A stretch of DNA of 64,000 bases from Myxococcales bacterium. GTDB lineage: Bacteria > Myxococcota_A > Polyangia > Nannocystales > Nannocystaceae. The position numbers were made by a program, and so were the translations under genes. Numbering within the stretch: position 1 is the first letter of the stretch; the number at the start of each line of letters is the position of its first letter. Under the pieces are notes generated by a model that saw nothing but the letters and a program-made list of their open reading frames with translations, did not search any database and was not told the DNA's origin. The stretch covers positions 1-64,000 of the forward strand of contig JACKDU010000006.1 in assembly GCA_020633335.1 (NCBI GenBank), read 5' to 3'. This document shows, piece by piece, positions 43,850 to 51,895 of this stretch.

Positions 43850-46315
43850 GTGAGCGACCCCAACGACGCCAGCTCAACGCTCGTCAACGACGCGACGATG
43901 ATCGCCGACTTCGGCGGCCGCGAGGCGTCCGGCGGCGGCGGCGAGGAGAAGCTCTTCGCCGGCCGCTACGAGCTCCTCGGCGAGCTCGGCCGCGGCGGCA
44001 TGGGGGTGGTCTTCAAGGCCCGCGACACGATGGTCGGCGACCTCGTCGCCCTCAAGACCCTCGAGATCAGCGGCGGCGCCTCGGCCTCGGCGGTCGAGCG
44101 CTTCCGGCGCGAGGTCCGGCTGGCGCGCAAGATCACCCACCCCAACGTCGCCCGCACCCACGATCTCGGCGACGCCGGCGGCCGCCACTACCTGACGATG
44201 GAGTTCGTCGAGGGCACCGACCTCGCTACGCTCCTCGCGCGCGAGGGCAAGCTGGGGCCGACCCGGGCGGCGGCGATCGGCTGGATGGTCTGCGAGGGGC
44301 TCGCGGCCGCCCACGCGGCCGGGGTCGTCCACCGCGATCTCAAGCCCGCCAACATCATCGTCGAGACCAGCGGCCGGGTGGTCCTCACCGACTTCGGGAT
44401 CGCCCGGGCCTTCGCCGACGAGAGCGCGGCCCGGACGGTCGGGACGATCGGCACCCTGGTCTACATGGCGCCGGAGCAGGTCACCGGCGAGAGCTCCGAT
44501 CCGCGGACCGACGTCTACGCGGTCGGCCTCCTCCTCTTCGAGATGCTCACCGGCGAGCTCGCCTTCACCGGCGAGACCCCGCTGGCCGCGGCGATCGCCC
44601 GCCTCCACGCCGAGCCGCCCGATCCCCGCGCGCGGCTGCCGGAGGTGCCGGCGGAGCTCGCCGAGCTGGTCATGCGCTGCCTCGCCAAGACCCCGGAGGG
44701 GCGCCCGGGCTCGGCCAAGGAGCTCGCCGAGGCGCTCCTCGAGTGGCTGCGGAGCGTCGGCAAGACCCCCGAGACCTGCGCGGCGACCCTCCAGACCAGC
44801 ATGGCGGCGGTCGGCGCCGCCGGGGCGATGCTCCGGGCGGTGACCCGGGTCGGCACCAGCGTGGCCGCGACCCTCCGCCCCGGGACCGCCGCGGCCGCGA
44901 CTGGTACCCTGTCCCGAAGGACACCTGCGGACACGATGGGCCGGGTCGCGGTGCTGCCGCTCCGGGTCCTCGGCGGCCGCGACTTCGACTACTTCGGCGA
45001 GACCCTCGCCGAGGGCGTCGTCGATCTCCTCGGCCGCACCCACGGGGTCGAGGTCGCGTCCTCGTCGGCCTCGGCCCGCTTCCGCGAGGACCGCGATCCC
45101 GCGGCCGTCGCCGCCGCCCTCGGGGTCGCCTACGTGGTCGACGGCACCATCCAGGTCGCCCGCGATCAGGCCCGGGTGAGCGTCCGCCTCAGCGAGGTGA
45201 GCGGCGGCACCCAGCTCTGGAGCGGCCGCTACAGCGGCTCGCTCGAGGATCCCTTCGAGCTCCAGGACCGCCTCGCCCAGCAGATCGGCGAGGCGCTGCG
45301 GGTCGAGCTCTTGGCGGCGAGCTACCGCGAGCTCGCGGACGAGGAGACCCTCGAGCTCTGCCGGGACATCCGCGCGCGCGGCCTGACGGCCTCGGGCCCG
45401 CTCTTCGACGCGGCGATCGGCGGCCTCGAGCGGGCGGTCGAGCGCTACCCGAGCTTCGCCCCGGCGCTCCCGCTCCTCGCGCTCCTCACCCTCCGCGGGT
45501 GGTTCACCCACAGCGACACCGGCTCGGTCGCCTGGGGTGCGCGCGCGCGCGCGGCCGTCGAGCGGGCGGTCCGCGAGGCCGCCGACTTCCCCGAGACCCG
45601 CCTCGCCGAGGCGATGCTCGCGGTCCAGGAGGGGCGCTTCCGCGACGCGGTGATCGCCCTCCGGCGGGTGCTGGGGGCCGCCCCCGCCTTCCCGTCGGCG
45701 ATCCAGTACCTCGGGAGCATGCAGTGCGAGGCCGGTCAGGCGAGCGAGGGGCTCCGTCGCCTCCGCCTCGCCCTCGAGCTGAGCCCCGAGCAGTCGCCCG
45801 GGCTCTTCGAGATGGCCCGCTGCTCGGCGCTCCGCGGCGACATGAAGGGCTTCAGCGACGCCCTCGAGCGCCTGCGGGAGCTGGTCCCGACCCGCGGTCC
45901 GGTCCAGCTCCTCGAGGTGCGGGTCGCCGCCTGGCGCCGCGATCGGGCGGAGATCGAGCGGGTGATCGCCGGGGCTGAGCGCGAGCCGGGGCCGATCATG
46001 CAGGCGATCCTCGGCTACGGGCGCGCGGTCCTCGGGCTCCAGGCGCCGCCGACCGCGATGATCGACGCGCTCCTCGAGCGCTCGATCAACCCGCGCTTCG
46101 CGTCGATGCTCTGCCAGATCATCTGCGAGGCGCTCTGCCTGGTCGGCGAGCCCGAGCGCGGCCTCGCCTACTTCCTGCGGGCGGCCGACTCGGTCCTCAT
46201 CGACCTCGAGTGGGCCGATGCCTGCCCGGCGCTCGACGAGATGCGGGCGCTCCCCGGCTTCGACGCCGGGCGCCGCAAGGTCCGGGAGCGGGTCGATGAC
46301 CTCTGGGGGGTCTGA
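43850..46315 (+). CDS. Ser/Thr protein kinase with TolB-like and TPR-like regions
   Basis: This 821-residue Hanks-type kinase has the Gly loop LGRGGMGVVFKARD, Lys in VALKTLEI, catalytic VVHRDLKPANIIV, DFGIARAF and a P+1 loop GTLVYMAPEQV (domain about 38-300). A TolB/FlgO-like domain (VAVLPLRVLGGRDFDYFGET ... VVDGTIQVARDQARVSVRLS) and C-terminal TPR-like helices follow. There is no transmembrane helix, so it is cytosolic. The linker between kinase and TolB-like part contains a copy of the dispersed palindrome (44910-44923), encoding TLSRRTP. Its end overlaps the HD gene by 20 nt. Confidence 0.93.
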   Translation: MSDPNDASSTLVNDATMIADFGGREASGGGGEEKLFAGRYELLGELGRGGMGVVFKARDTMVGDLVALKTLEISGGASASAVERFRREVRLARKITHPNVARTHDLGDAGGRHYLTMEFVEGTDLATLLAREGKLGPTRAAAIGWMVCEGLAAAHAAGVVHRDLKPANIIVETSGRVVLTDFGIARAFADESAARTVGTIGTLVYMAPEQVTGESSDPRTDVYAVGLLLFEMLTGELAFTGETPLAAAIARLHAEPPDPRARLPEVPAELAELVMRCLAKTPEGRPGSAKELAEALLEWLRSVGKTPETCAATLQTSMAAVGAAGAMLRAVTRVGTSVAATLRPGTAAAATGTLSRRTPADTMGRVAVLPLRVLGGRDFDYFGETLAEGVVDLLGRTHGVEVASSSASARFREDRDPAAVAAALGVAYVVDGTIQVARDQARVSVRLSEVSGGTQLWSGRYSGSLEDPFELQDRLAQQIGEALRVELLAASYRELADEETLELCRDIRARGLTASGPLFDAAIGGLERAVERYPSFAPALPLLALLTLRGWFTHSDTGSVAWGARARAAVERAVREAADFPETRLAEAMLAVQEGRFRDAVIALRRVLGAAPAFPSAIQYLGSMQCEAGQASEGLRRLRLALELSPEQSPGLFEMARCSALRGDMKGFSDALERLRELVPTRGPVQLLEVRVAAWRRDRAEIERVIAGAEREPGPIMQAILGYGRAVLGLQAPPTAMIDALLERSINPRFASMLCQIICEALCLVGEPERGLAYFLRAADSVLIDLEWADACPALDEMRALPGFDAGRRKVRERVDDLWGV
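44910..44923. repeat. dispersed palindrome copy inside kinase linker
   Basis: TGTCCCGAAGGACA lies in the Ala/Thr-rich linker between the kinase and TolB-like domains; encoded LSRRT is unlike the flanking low-complexity sequence. Confidence 0.6.
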
Positions 46316-46817
46316 GGCGGCGGCCCGCGACTTCGCGCTCGCGGCCCACGGCGACCAGCGCTACGGCGAGCGGCCCTACGCGGCCCACCTCGAGGCGGTG
46401 GTGGCGATCGTCGCCTCGCTCCCCGCAGACGATGACGCGGCCGCGCTCGCGGCGGTCGCCTGGCTGCATGATGTCCTCGAGGACACCCAGACCACCGCGG
46501 AGGCGCTCCGCGAGCGCTTCGGCGAGGTGATCGCGGCCGCGGTCGCCCACCTCAGCGATCCGCCGGGGGCCAGCCGCCGGGAGCGCAAGGCGCTCCTCCA
46601 CCGCCGCCTCGCGGGCCTCGAGCACGAGCCGGCGAGCGAGCGCCTCGCGCTGATCGTCAAGGCCGCCGATCGCCTGGCGAACGCCCGGGCCTCGGCCGCC
46701 GACAACCCGCGCCTCCTGGCGATGTACCGCGGCGAGCACGGCGAGCTGCGGGCCGCCGCCTTCCGCCCGGGGCTCTGCGATCCGATCTGGGCCGAGCTCG
46801 ACGCGCTCCTCGGCTGA
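46296..46817 (+). CDS. HD-domain hydrolase, (p)ppGpp-hydrolase-like
   Basis: This 173-residue protein has the start of a RelA/SpoT-type hydrolase fold: AAHGDQRYGERPYAAHLEAV and the metal motif WLHDVLEDT (HD), plus KAADRLANARAS with the second Asp. This resembles small alarmone hydrolases (MESH1-like). It should cleave ppGpp or a related nucleotide. It overlaps the kinase gene, so the two are cotranscribed; the kinase may control it, which is inference. Confidence 0.8.
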   Translation: MTSGGSEAAARDFALAAHGDQRYGERPYAAHLEAVVAIVASLPADDDAAALAAVAWLHDVLEDTQTTAEALRERFGEVIAAAVAHLSDPPGASRRERKALLHRRLAGLEHEPASERLALIVKAADRLANARASAADNPRLLAMYRGEHGELRAAAFRPGLCDPIWAELDALLG

Positions 46818-46839
46818 GCGCCCGCGCCGGGCATGAGCA

Positions 46840-46853
46840 TGTCCGAATGGACA
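46840..46853. repeat. dispersed palindrome copy between convergent genes
   Basis: TGTCCGAATGGACA, arms extending to ATGTCC/GGACAT. It lies between the HD gene and the convergent endopeptidase gene and could also act as terminator. Confidence 0.6.
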
Positions 46854-46880
46854 TCTCCGTCGGGCCGCCGCTCGGCGCCC

Positions 46881-47975
46881 TCAGCCCTCGTCGTCGTCGT
46901 CGCCGGCCGGCGGCGTCGCGCTCGGGGTCGGAGTCGGGGTCGGAGTCGCGGCCGCGCTCGCGCCAGCCAGCGCCGGCCCGTAGCGCGCGTGGAAGTGGTT
47001 TCGGTGCCCGCGGAAGTGGCGGATCACCCCGCCGGGGAAGTGCTCGCCGCGGGGGTACTGGAGGAGCGCGGCCAGGCGATCCTCGTCGACGCCGGCCTCG
47101 CGGGCGTGGTCGTAGAGGAGGCGCTGGATCCGGTAGTCGACGAAGATGATCCGCACCGGCCCGGCGGCGATGAAGGACTCGAGGAGCGCCCAGGTGCGGG
47201 CGACGTCGAGGTTGTTTCGGTCGGCGTCGCGGAAGCGGAGGTCGTCGGCCTGGGGCCCCTTGAGGACGTAGCCGACGTCGACGTCGCGCCCCGAGCGGTG
47301 GGAGAGGTGGGGCGGGAAGTGGCCGCCGCCGCGGAGCGAGAGGTCGCCGACGTGGATCTTCGGCCCGCCGCGGGCGCGCCGGGAGTAGAGGGTGATCGCC
47401 CGCTGGATCCCCTGGACCACCGCCCGCTCGCCCCACGCGTGGTTCGGGGTCTTGATCGCGTAGTGGGAGCCGGGGCCGAGCTGGACGCCGCGGACCAGGA
47501 CGCCGGGATCGTCGGCGTCGGGCTCCTCGCTCCAGCTCGCCAGCGGGTCGTCGAGGCGGACGGCGGCCCGCGGGAGCGCGAGCGCCTCGAGGCGATCGCC
47601 GCGGCGGATGACGATGCGGCCGCGCTCGATCGCCTCGATCCGCGCGTCGTCGCCGAGCGAGTCACCTGTATGAAGGGTCAGGATCGTCCCGTCGCCGTCG
47701 TCGCGGAGGGTGGCCGAGCAGCGCGCCGGATCGGCGGCGGCGATCGTCGCCAGGGCGGTGAAGGGGAGCTGGCTCGCCGGCAGCTCGGGCTCCGAGGGCT
47801 CGGCGGCGGGCTCGTCCTCCGCCGCGAGATAGTCGTCTGCCGCGTCTTCGGCGGCTGGTGCCGGCGCCCGGCCGGCGGCCTCGGCCTCGTCGACCTCGTC
47901 GGCGCTGCCGCAGGCGAGCGCCGGGGCGAGCGCGCAGAGGAGCGCGAGGGCGGTCCGCCGGAGCGACGAGGGCAT
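46881..47975 (-). CDS. mepA: penicillin-insensitive murein endopeptidase (M74, MepA-like) lipoprotein
   Basis: This 364-residue protein has the lipobox LAPALAC, an Ala/Glu/Asp-rich spacer and an M74 peptidase domain with zinc motifs HLSHRSGRDVDVGY and RHFRGHRNHFHARY. These LAS-type enzymes cut D,D- or L,D-crosslinks in peptidoglycan. An SH3-like N-terminal part (DGTILTLHTGDSL) is possible. The tail is Thr/Pro-rich and acidic. ATG 47975 starts a standard signal peptide; longer frames upstream look noncoding. Confidence 0.88.
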   Translation of the reverse strand: MPSSLRRTALALLCALAPALACGSADEVDEAEAAGRAPAPAAEDAADDYLAAEDEPAAEPSEPELPASQLPFTALATIAAADPARCSATLRDDGDGTILTLHTGDSLGDDARIEAIERGRIVIRRGDRLEALALPRAAVRLDDPLASWSEEPDADDPGVLVRGVQLGPGSHYAIKTPNHAWGERAVVQGIQRAITLYSRRARGGPKIHVGDLSLRGGGHFPPHLSHRSGRDVDVGYVLKGPQADDLRFRDADRNNLDVARTWALLESFIAAGPVRIIFVDYRIQRLLYDHAREAGVDEDRLAALLQYPRGEHFPGGVIRHFRGHRNHFHARYGPALAGASAAATPTPTPTPSATPPAGDDDDEG

Positions 47976-48159
47976 CGCCGCCGTCGCTGCAAGCGACGCG
48001 CCGATCGCCCTCAGCGGCCAATCACGGCCCCGCTGGGCCCTCGGAGCGCCTCCCGGCCCGGTGCGCGCCCGCGCGCGTGACAAAGTGTCAGAGCCGATCC
48101 GAGGCCGTCGACAGAACGACACGCTCCGACCCTGAGCGCTCCACGGGTGCGTCACGGCC

Positions 48160-49425
48160 TCAGCCGCCCTCGCCGGTGTCGATCGCGATCGGCTCCGGCG
48201 GGCCCTGGGGCTCGAGGACGACGCCGAGCCCGATGAGTCGACCCTGCCGGCGGACGATCACCCGCTCGCCGCCGGCGAGGGCGATCGGGTAGCCGAGCTC
48301 GATCCTCAGGGGCGTCACCTCGCCGGGGCGGGGACGAGCTCCGAGCGCCTGGATCGCCGCCGCCTCGCAGGCCGTGCCGATCACCGCCTGGCCGACGAAG
48401 GTCTCCTCGAGGTCGCGGGGCCAGCCGCCCTCCGCGGGGGCGAGGATCCGGACGCGGGCGATGAGGCCGCGGTGGAGCGCGATCGTGTCGGGGGCGGCGA
48501 TCGTCAGGCCGCGGCTCACCCGGTAGGCGTCGCGCCAGCCTCCGGGGCTCGGCAGGAGGACGCCGACGAGCTCGCCGGGGCGCGCCCTGTCGATCGCCCG
48601 GCCGAAGGCGCGGAGGCTGCGGGCGGCTCGGCGGAGGTGGATCACGCGCTCCTCGGCGATCCACCGGTGATGCGAGGTCCCGAGGACGTCGATCGGATCG
48701 CCGACGCGGAGCGACCCCCGCTCGATCCGGGCGGCCGCGACGGCGCCGCGGCCGGCGATCCGGAAGCCGCGGAGGACCGAGCTCCGCAGCGGCGCGTCGG
48801 GGTCGCGGGCCGGGGCGACGAGGCGGCGATCGATCGCCTCGGCGAGCTCGAGGATCGAGGGCGTCCACCGGGGATCGCCGAGGAGCGCCGGCAGGGCCGC
48901 GCCGCGGATCACCGGCGCCTCGTCGCCGGCGAGGCCGCAGGCGTCGAGGAGCGCCCGCGCCTCGAGCTCGGCGAGGTCGATGAGCTCGGGGTCGTCGTCG
49001 CGGTCGCAGCGGTTGACGAAGATGATCGCCTGCTCGACCCCGTGGTGGGCGGCGACCCGGAGGAGCTCGACGAGGCGGAGGTCGGTCGCCGGCGCCCCGC
49101 TCGCGGGCGAGACCACCAGGAGGATCGCCTCGGCCCACGAGAGCGGGGCGAGCTGGGTGATCGCCCGCGAGCACCGACCGGCGAGGTCGAGGTGGGCGAC
49201 CCGCCGGGTCTCGGTCGTGATCTCGAGCCAGCGCGCGGCCCTGGTCTCGACCGCGCCATCGCGGCGGTAGTTGCCGCCGCGGGTGAGCTCCCGGTAGTCG
49301 ATCGCCTGGCCGCCGCCTCGCGTCGCCAGCACCTTCGAGAGGGCGCAGGCGAGGGCGGACTTGCCCTGCTGTGAGGGGCCGATCGCCGCCACGGTCAGGG
49401 GCGGGCGCGCGGGCGCGGAGGTCAT
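48160..49425 (-). CDS. degenerate EF-Tu-like GTPase
   Basis: This 421-residue protein aligns along its length with EF-Tu. G1 is AIGPSQQGKSALACALSKVL (EF-Tu GHVDHGKT), the G3 region is HLDLAGRCSRAITQ where EF-Tu has DCPGHADY, and G4 is FVNRCD. Domain 2 has RGFRIAGRGAVAAARIERGS and domain 3 EVTPLRIELGYPIALAGGERV. The catalytic His of G3 is Arg and the G2 ARGITI element is not recognisable, so GTP hydrolysis and tRNA delivery are doubtful. It starts 11 nt after the membrane kinase gene. I infer a regulatory paralogue or kinase partner. Confidence 0.85.
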   Translation of the reverse strand: MTSAPARPPLTVAAIGPSQQGKSALACALSKVLATRGGGQAIDYRELTRGGNYRRDGAVETRAARWLEITTETRRVAHLDLAGRCSRAITQLAPLSWAEAILLVVSPASGAPATDLRLVELLRVAAHHGVEQAIIFVNRCDRDDDPELIDLAELEARALLDACGLAGDEAPVIRGAALPALLGDPRWTPSILELAEAIDRRLVAPARDPDAPLRSSVLRGFRIAGRGAVAAARIERGSLRVGDPIDVLGTSHHRWIAEERVIHLRRAARSLRAFGRAIDRARPGELVGVLLPSPGGWRDAYRVSRGLTIAAPDTIALHRGLIARVRILAPAEGGWPRDLEETFVGQAVIGTACEAAAIQALGARPRPGEVTPLRIELGYPIALAGGERVIVRRQGRLIGLGVVLEPQGPPEPIAIDTGEGG

Positions 49426-49436
49426 GGCGATCCCCG

Positions 49437-51290
49437 CTAGCTCCGCCGCCAGGGCAGGAGCTGGCGGAGCTGCCAGCCGTAGAGGAAGAAGCGCCGCTCG
49501 GCCCGGAGGACGCCCTCGCGGAGCTCGCCGAAGATGATCACCAGGGTCACCAGGGTCGCGGCCGCGATCAGCCCGAGGAAGGTGAGGGTCGGCGCCGCGT
49601 TGGCCTCGACCAGGCGCGAGTGGATGATCATCGCGCCGTCGACGAACTCGTAGGAGGGCGGGAGGACGCCGGCGAGCTCGAGCGCGAGGGGGCCGAGGAT
49701 CGCCGCGCCGCCGGCCGCGAAGACCAGGGGCCGGAGGCGGCGGCCGAAGAGGAGGGCGAAGGCGCCGGTGTTGATCGCGATCACCATCGGCACCACCAGG
49801 AGCGGCCCGGCGAGCCCGGCGAGGGCGGCGAAGGCGAGGTTCGAGATCCAGAGGACGGCCATCACCAGGCGCTCCGCCGGGTGCTCCTGCCGGCTGACCC
49901 AGAAGGCGAGCGCGGCCGCCAGCGAGATCAGGATGTAGAAGATCAGCACCGGCACCGGATCGCGGATCCCCGACCACCAGAGGAAGGGCGCGTAGACGTA
50001 CATCGACACGTAGACCAGGCCGCCGAGGCGGGCGATCCGCTGGGCGTGGCGGTCGCGGGAGGCGCGGGCCGACGCCTCGACCTCGGGCGGGGTCTCGCTC
50101 GGCGCGGCCGCGAGGAGGCGGAGGAGCGCGGCGGTCGCGGCCTCGTTCCCGGGATCGAGGGCGAGCGCCCGCCCGAGCTCACGGATCGCCCGGCGGCTCT
50201 GGGCGATCGGGTCGTCGGCGTCGCCTTCGTCGGCGGCGAGGCCGGCGGCGACGTGGCGATCGGCGAGCTCGCGGCGGAGCTCGTGGTCGCGCTCGCCGGC
50301 GAGGAAGCGATCGAGCGCGTCGAAGAGCTCGCGCGCCCCCGGGTAGCGGGCGTCGGGGTGGAGCGCGGTCGCCCGCTCGCAGATCGCGTCGAGCTCCGGG
50401 CCGATCGCCAGCTCCGGCGCGCGCTCCGAGGGCCGCGCGCGGATCCCCTGGATCGTCGAGCGCACTCGATCGGCGGGCTCCTCGTGATCGTGGAGGCGGC
50501 TGCCGGCGAGGACCTCGAAGAGGATCGCCCCGAGCGCGTAGACGTCGGCCGCGGGACCGACCTCCTCGGCCGCCCCGAGCTGCTCCGGGGCCATGTAGCC
50601 CGGGGTCCCGAGGAGCGCGCCCGGGAGGGTGCGGAGCGCGTAGTAGGCGGCCGCCGGCGTCCGCGAGCTGGTCTCGGCCTCGTCGGCGAGGGTCGGGTCG
50701 ATCCGCGCGAGGCCCCAGTCGAGGACATAGACCTCGCCGAAGTCGCCGAGCATGATGTTGCTCGGCTTGAGGTCGCGGTGGACGATCCCGCGGCGGTGGG
50801 CGAAGTCGACGGCGAGGCAGACGCTGGCGAGCGCGCGCAGGAGGCGGTGGCGGGTGTACTCGGCGCGGAAGCCCGGGCGATCCCAGGCGAGGCTGTCGAT
50901 GATCTCGTCGAGCGTGATCCCGCGGATCCGCTTCATCGTGAAGTAGATCGAGCCCTCCGGATCGACGCCGAGGTCGTAGACCGGGACGATCGCCGGGTGC
51001 TCGAGCTGCCCCTGGATCGCCGCCTCGCGGAGGAAGCGGAGCTCGGCCTCGCGGCGCCCCTGACGATCGGCGGTGAGCGTCTTGAGGGCGATCGCCCGGC
51101 CGATCAGGTGATCGCGGCAGAGGTGGAGCGAGCTCATCTGGCCGCTGGCGAGGAGGCGCTGCCGCTGGTAGCGGCGGGTGAAGTCGCTGCGCGCGGCGAT
51201 CCGCTGCCGGAGATCGTCGGCGTCGTCGTCTCCGCCGAGGAGGGGCGGCGGGACGAAGGCGGGGTGGGGGAGCGAGGGGGCGTCCGCCAT
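49437..51290 (-). CDS. membrane Ser/Thr protein kinase
   Basis: This 617-residue protein has a kinase domain (about 40-310) with Lys in AIALKTLTAD, IVHRDLKPSNIMLGDFG, VLDWGLARID (DWG replaces DFG) and GTPGYMAPEQLG. The nucleotide loop is altered (RLLASGQMSSLHLCRD, one Gly). A helical spacer follows, then six or so membrane helices (LVYVSMYVYAPFLWW, LIFYILISLAAALAFWV and others). The C-terminus RFFLYGWQLRQLLPWRRS is cationic. It is encoded directly upstream of the EF-Tu-like gene. EF-Tu is a known substrate of bacterial Hanks kinases, which makes the pairing suggestive. Confidence 0.92.
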   Translation of the reverse strand: MADAPSLPHPAFVPPPLLGGDDDADDLRQRIAARSDFTRRYQRQRLLASGQMSSLHLCRDHLIGRAIALKTLTADRQGRREAELRFLREAAIQGQLEHPAIVPVYDLGVDPEGSIYFTMKRIRGITLDEIIDSLAWDRPGFRAEYTRHRLLRALASVCLAVDFAHRRGIVHRDLKPSNIMLGDFGEVYVLDWGLARIDPTLADEAETSSRTPAAAYYALRTLPGALLGTPGYMAPEQLGAAEEVGPAADVYALGAILFEVLAGSRLHDHEEPADRVRSTIQGIRARPSERAPELAIGPELDAICERATALHPDARYPGARELFDALDRFLAGERDHELRRELADRHVAAGLAADEGDADDPIAQSRRAIRELGRALALDPGNEAATAALLRLLAAAPSETPPEVEASARASRDRHAQRIARLGGLVYVSMYVYAPFLWWSGIRDPVPVLIFYILISLAAALAFWVSRQEHPAERLVMAVLWISNLAFAALAGLAGPLLVVPMVIAINTGAFALLFGRRLRPLVFAAGGAAILGPLALELAGVLPPSYEFVDGAMIIHSRLVEANAAPTLTFLGLIAAATLVTLVIIFGELREGVLRAERRFFLYGWQLRQLLPWRRS

Positions 51291-51354
51291 CGCCACGAGT
51301 CTGCGCCCAGGTGCCGCACCCTGACCAGCCGCGGCCGCGCTCCGCTCGCCGTGC

Positions 51355-51360
51355 TATGGT
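51355..51360 (+). promoter_or_regulatory. -10 box TATGGT upstream of rhodanese gene
   Basis: TGC-TATGGT ends 7 nt before ATG 51368; leaderless transcript predicted. Confidence 0.45.
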
Positions 51361-51367
51361 GGCGGGC

Positions 51368-51799
51368 ATGATCTCACGCACGCTCGTCCCCGGCCTCGCC
51401 CTCTCCCTGGTGCTCGGCCTCGCCGTCCAGAGCGGCTGCAGCGCGGGCTCGGCCACCCGCGAGGAGAGCCAACCGACCGTCAGCGAGGCCGCGCCGGCGC
51501 CGGGCCTCCCGGACCGCGATCCGGCGCTCGCCTGCAAGCTCGTCAAGGAGCAGGGCGCGCTCCTCCTCGACGTCCGCTCCGACGCCGAGTTCGCCGAGGG
51601 CCACCTCGACGGCGCCGCCCACGTCCCCCACGACCAGATCGCCGGGCGCCTCGGCGAGGTCGGCGACGACAAGAACCGGCCGATCGTCACCTACTGCCGC
51701 TCCGGGCGGCGGGCCCACGCGGCCAAGCAGACCCTCCTCGACGCCGGCTACACCCAGGTCACCAACCTCGGCGGGATGACCGACTGGAAGTGCCCGTGA
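51368..51799 (+). CDS. rhodanese-domain lipoprotein
   Basis: This 143-residue protein has the lipobox GLAVQSGC and a single rhodanese domain: LLLDVRSDAEFAEGHLDGAA, active-site loop VTYCRSGRRA with nucleophile Cys, and LGGMTDWK at the end. It likely carries sulfane sulfur in the periplasm. The ATG 51356 inside the -10 box is in frame, but ATG 51368 fits the promoter spacing. It is followed by a strong hairpin. Confidence 0.9.
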   Translation: MISRTLVPGLALSLVLGLAVQSGCSAGSATREESQPTVSEAAPAPGLPDRDPALACKLVKEQGALLLDVRSDAEFAEGHLDGAAHVPHDQIAGRLGEVGDDKNRPIVTYCRSGRRAHAAKQTLLDAGYTQVTNLGGMTDWKCP

Positions 51800-51841
51800 C
51801 GCCGGCGCGCTGATCGGCGGCGACGAGGCGCGATGAATTGA

Positions 51842-51877
51842 GAGGGCCGCTCGCCCCGGCGGGGGAGAGCGGCCCTC
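51842..51877. terminator. bidirectional terminator-like hairpin
   Basis: GAGGGCCGCTC and GAGCGGCCCTC form an 11-bp perfect stem around a GC-rich inner region, between the rhodanese gene and the convergent lipoprotein gene. Confidence 0.6.
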
Positions 51878-51895
51878 GTGCGTTCGGCGGCGCCG

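Noticed and set aside
48078..48090. TGACA-AAG-TGTCA inverted repeat upstream of the endopeptidase gene
   Set aside because: Arms of 5 bp occur by chance in 64 kb and it is not tied to a promoter box; no regulator can be named.
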